From assembly GCA_000432255.1 (NCBI GenBank), contig HF989927.1, forward strand, positions 1 to 41,781: a stretch of DNA of 41,781 nt. Reading direction: 5' to 3'. This document shows, piece by piece, positions 41,451-41,781 of the stretch (the stretch's first letter is position 1; each line of letters starts with the position of its first letter). The DNA comes from Acholeplasma sp. CAG:878 (GTDB lineage Bacteria > Bacillota_I > Bacilli_A > RF39 > UBA660). The notes under the pieces were generated by a model that saw nothing but the letters and a program-made list of their open reading frames with translations, was not told the origin of the DNA and ran no database searches. A program made the position numbers and the translations under genes.

Positions 41451-41781
41451 ATGGTTAGACTGAACTATGCAAGCAATAAGTCAACACATGAGGGGTATTT
41501 AGATAATCAAAACCACAAGGGTCTAAAAATAGATCCTTTTTGTGGTTTTTGTTTTGGGAAAAAAGGATTTACATTAGTAGAAATAATAGGAGCGATAGTA
41601 TTATTGACAGTAATAGGCCTAATAATATATCCAGTAATAAATAATTTAATAAGTGATAGTAAAGATGATTTATATAAAAAGCAAATCGAAGAATTAGAAA
41701 GAATATCAAATACATGGGTAGCAAAAAACTATAAAAAATTAAAATTAGAAGCAGGATATTCATATAATTTGTCATTTGAAG
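41451..41781 (+). CDS. type IV pilin-like/pseudopilin protein (partial, runs off the window)
   Basis: 110 codons are visible and no stop. ATG behind AGGAGTGAT. After an unusually long leader of about 38 residues comes the prepilin motif GKKGFTLVEIIGAIVLLTVI, with cleavage expected before Phe, Glu five residues after the cut, and a long N-terminal helix; then SDSKDDLYKKQIEELERI. Such proteins are cleaved by prepilin peptidase and form pili or competence pseudopili. The leader DNA contains a strong terminator-like hairpin at 41509-41550. Confidence 0.75.
   Translation, partial: MVRLNYASNKSTHEGYLDNQNHKGLKIDPFCGFCFGKKGFTLVEIIGAIVLLTVIGLIIYPVINNLISDSKDDLYKKQIEELERISNTWVAKNYKKLKLEAGYSYNLSFE
41509..41550 (+). 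terminator. terminator-like hairpin inside the pilin leader
   Basis: AAAACCACAA (41509-41518) pairs with TTGTGGTTTT (41540-41549), and GGGTCT (41519-41524) with AGATCC (41531-41536) using one G-T pair, around an AAAAAT loop. T5 ends the stem and GTTTTG follows. It may attenuate transcription of the pilin gene. Confidence 0.6.

Noticed and set aside
1..41781. Mycoplasma-type genetic code (TGA = Trp), suggested by the extreme AT content
   Set aside because: Several conserved genes end at TGA in the right place (spoVIF region genes aside, e.g. cca, the pseudouridine synthase, yabP), and conserved Trp are TGG.
1..41781. tRNA or rRNA genes
   Set aside because: None seen; no cloverleaf-like or rRNA-like stretch, and the candidate RNA at 38373 is neither.

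Overview
The window is very AT-rich DNA from an anaerobic, endospore-forming member of the Bacillota, most likely a Bacilli or Erysipelotrichia-type gut lineage. Sporulation genes show this: spoVIF, spoIVA, yabG, yabP, yabQ, spoVG, gerQ and an sspI-type SASP. Pyruvate:ferredoxin oxidoreductase and a perR-rubrerythrin pair point to an anaerobe. TGA is a normal stop and Trp is TGG, so the genetic code is not the Mycoplasma code. Gene order recalls Bacillus subtilis in three places: der..spoIVA-hbs, yabG-veg..spoVG and yabP-yabQ-divIC.

Layout. 1-1779: the end of an MBOAT O-acetyltransferase and a DHHW/AlgX-like partner broken by two imperfect tandem duplications. 1855-4701: a TetR regulator divergent from an MMPL/RND-type exporter. 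4756-5701: a perR-rbr oxidative-stress operon with a Per-box-like site. 5738-12970: an accessory island with an XRE regulator and repeated operator-like sites, remnants of a response-regulator receiver, an HU protein, a serine recombinase and a Fic protein, and an intact surface-protein cassette (collagen-like, pectate-lyase/WxL-like, two small beta-rich proteins). These lack signal peptides, and two of them sit behind sigma-K-like promoters that share a 43-bp layout. 12971-17508: a transglutaminase-fold protein, an acyltransferase, and a five-formyl-THF cyclo-ligase operon with a MazG-like, a DUF362 and an MBL-fold protein. 17550-25275: housekeeping GTPases (EngB, Der), sporulation genes, HU, CCA transferase, LspA and an RluD-type pseudouridine synthase. 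25278-27789: rhomboid protease, YabG, Veg, SpoVG. 27804-31058: a four-gene ABC exporter. 31122-33043: yabP, yabQ, divIC, a LemA protein and gerQ. 33143-34810: a PduL-type phosphotransacylase and a lipoprotein, separated by an IS30-type remnant flanked by a duplicated terminator hairpin. 34980-38291: nifJ. 38337-38507: a well-delimited candidate small RNA. 38528-41239: sspI, lemA and a DUF2207 protein. 41451-end: the start of a pilin-like gene with an internal terminator-like hairpin.

How the parts fit: the organism ferments pyruvate through PFOR; PduL could make acetyl or propionyl phosphate from the acyl-CoA. It protects itself from oxygen with PerR-controlled rubrerythrin and makes spores. 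The surface-protein cassette is plausibly part of the spore surface, because the proteins lack Sec signals and the promoters look like late mother-cell promoters. That link is inference. The most unusual items are the sigma-K-like surface cassette, the strongly promoted structured RNA at 38373-38507, the IS30 remnant with duplicated inverted repeat, two ATT-initiated genes, and the shared promoter/operator module of the island.
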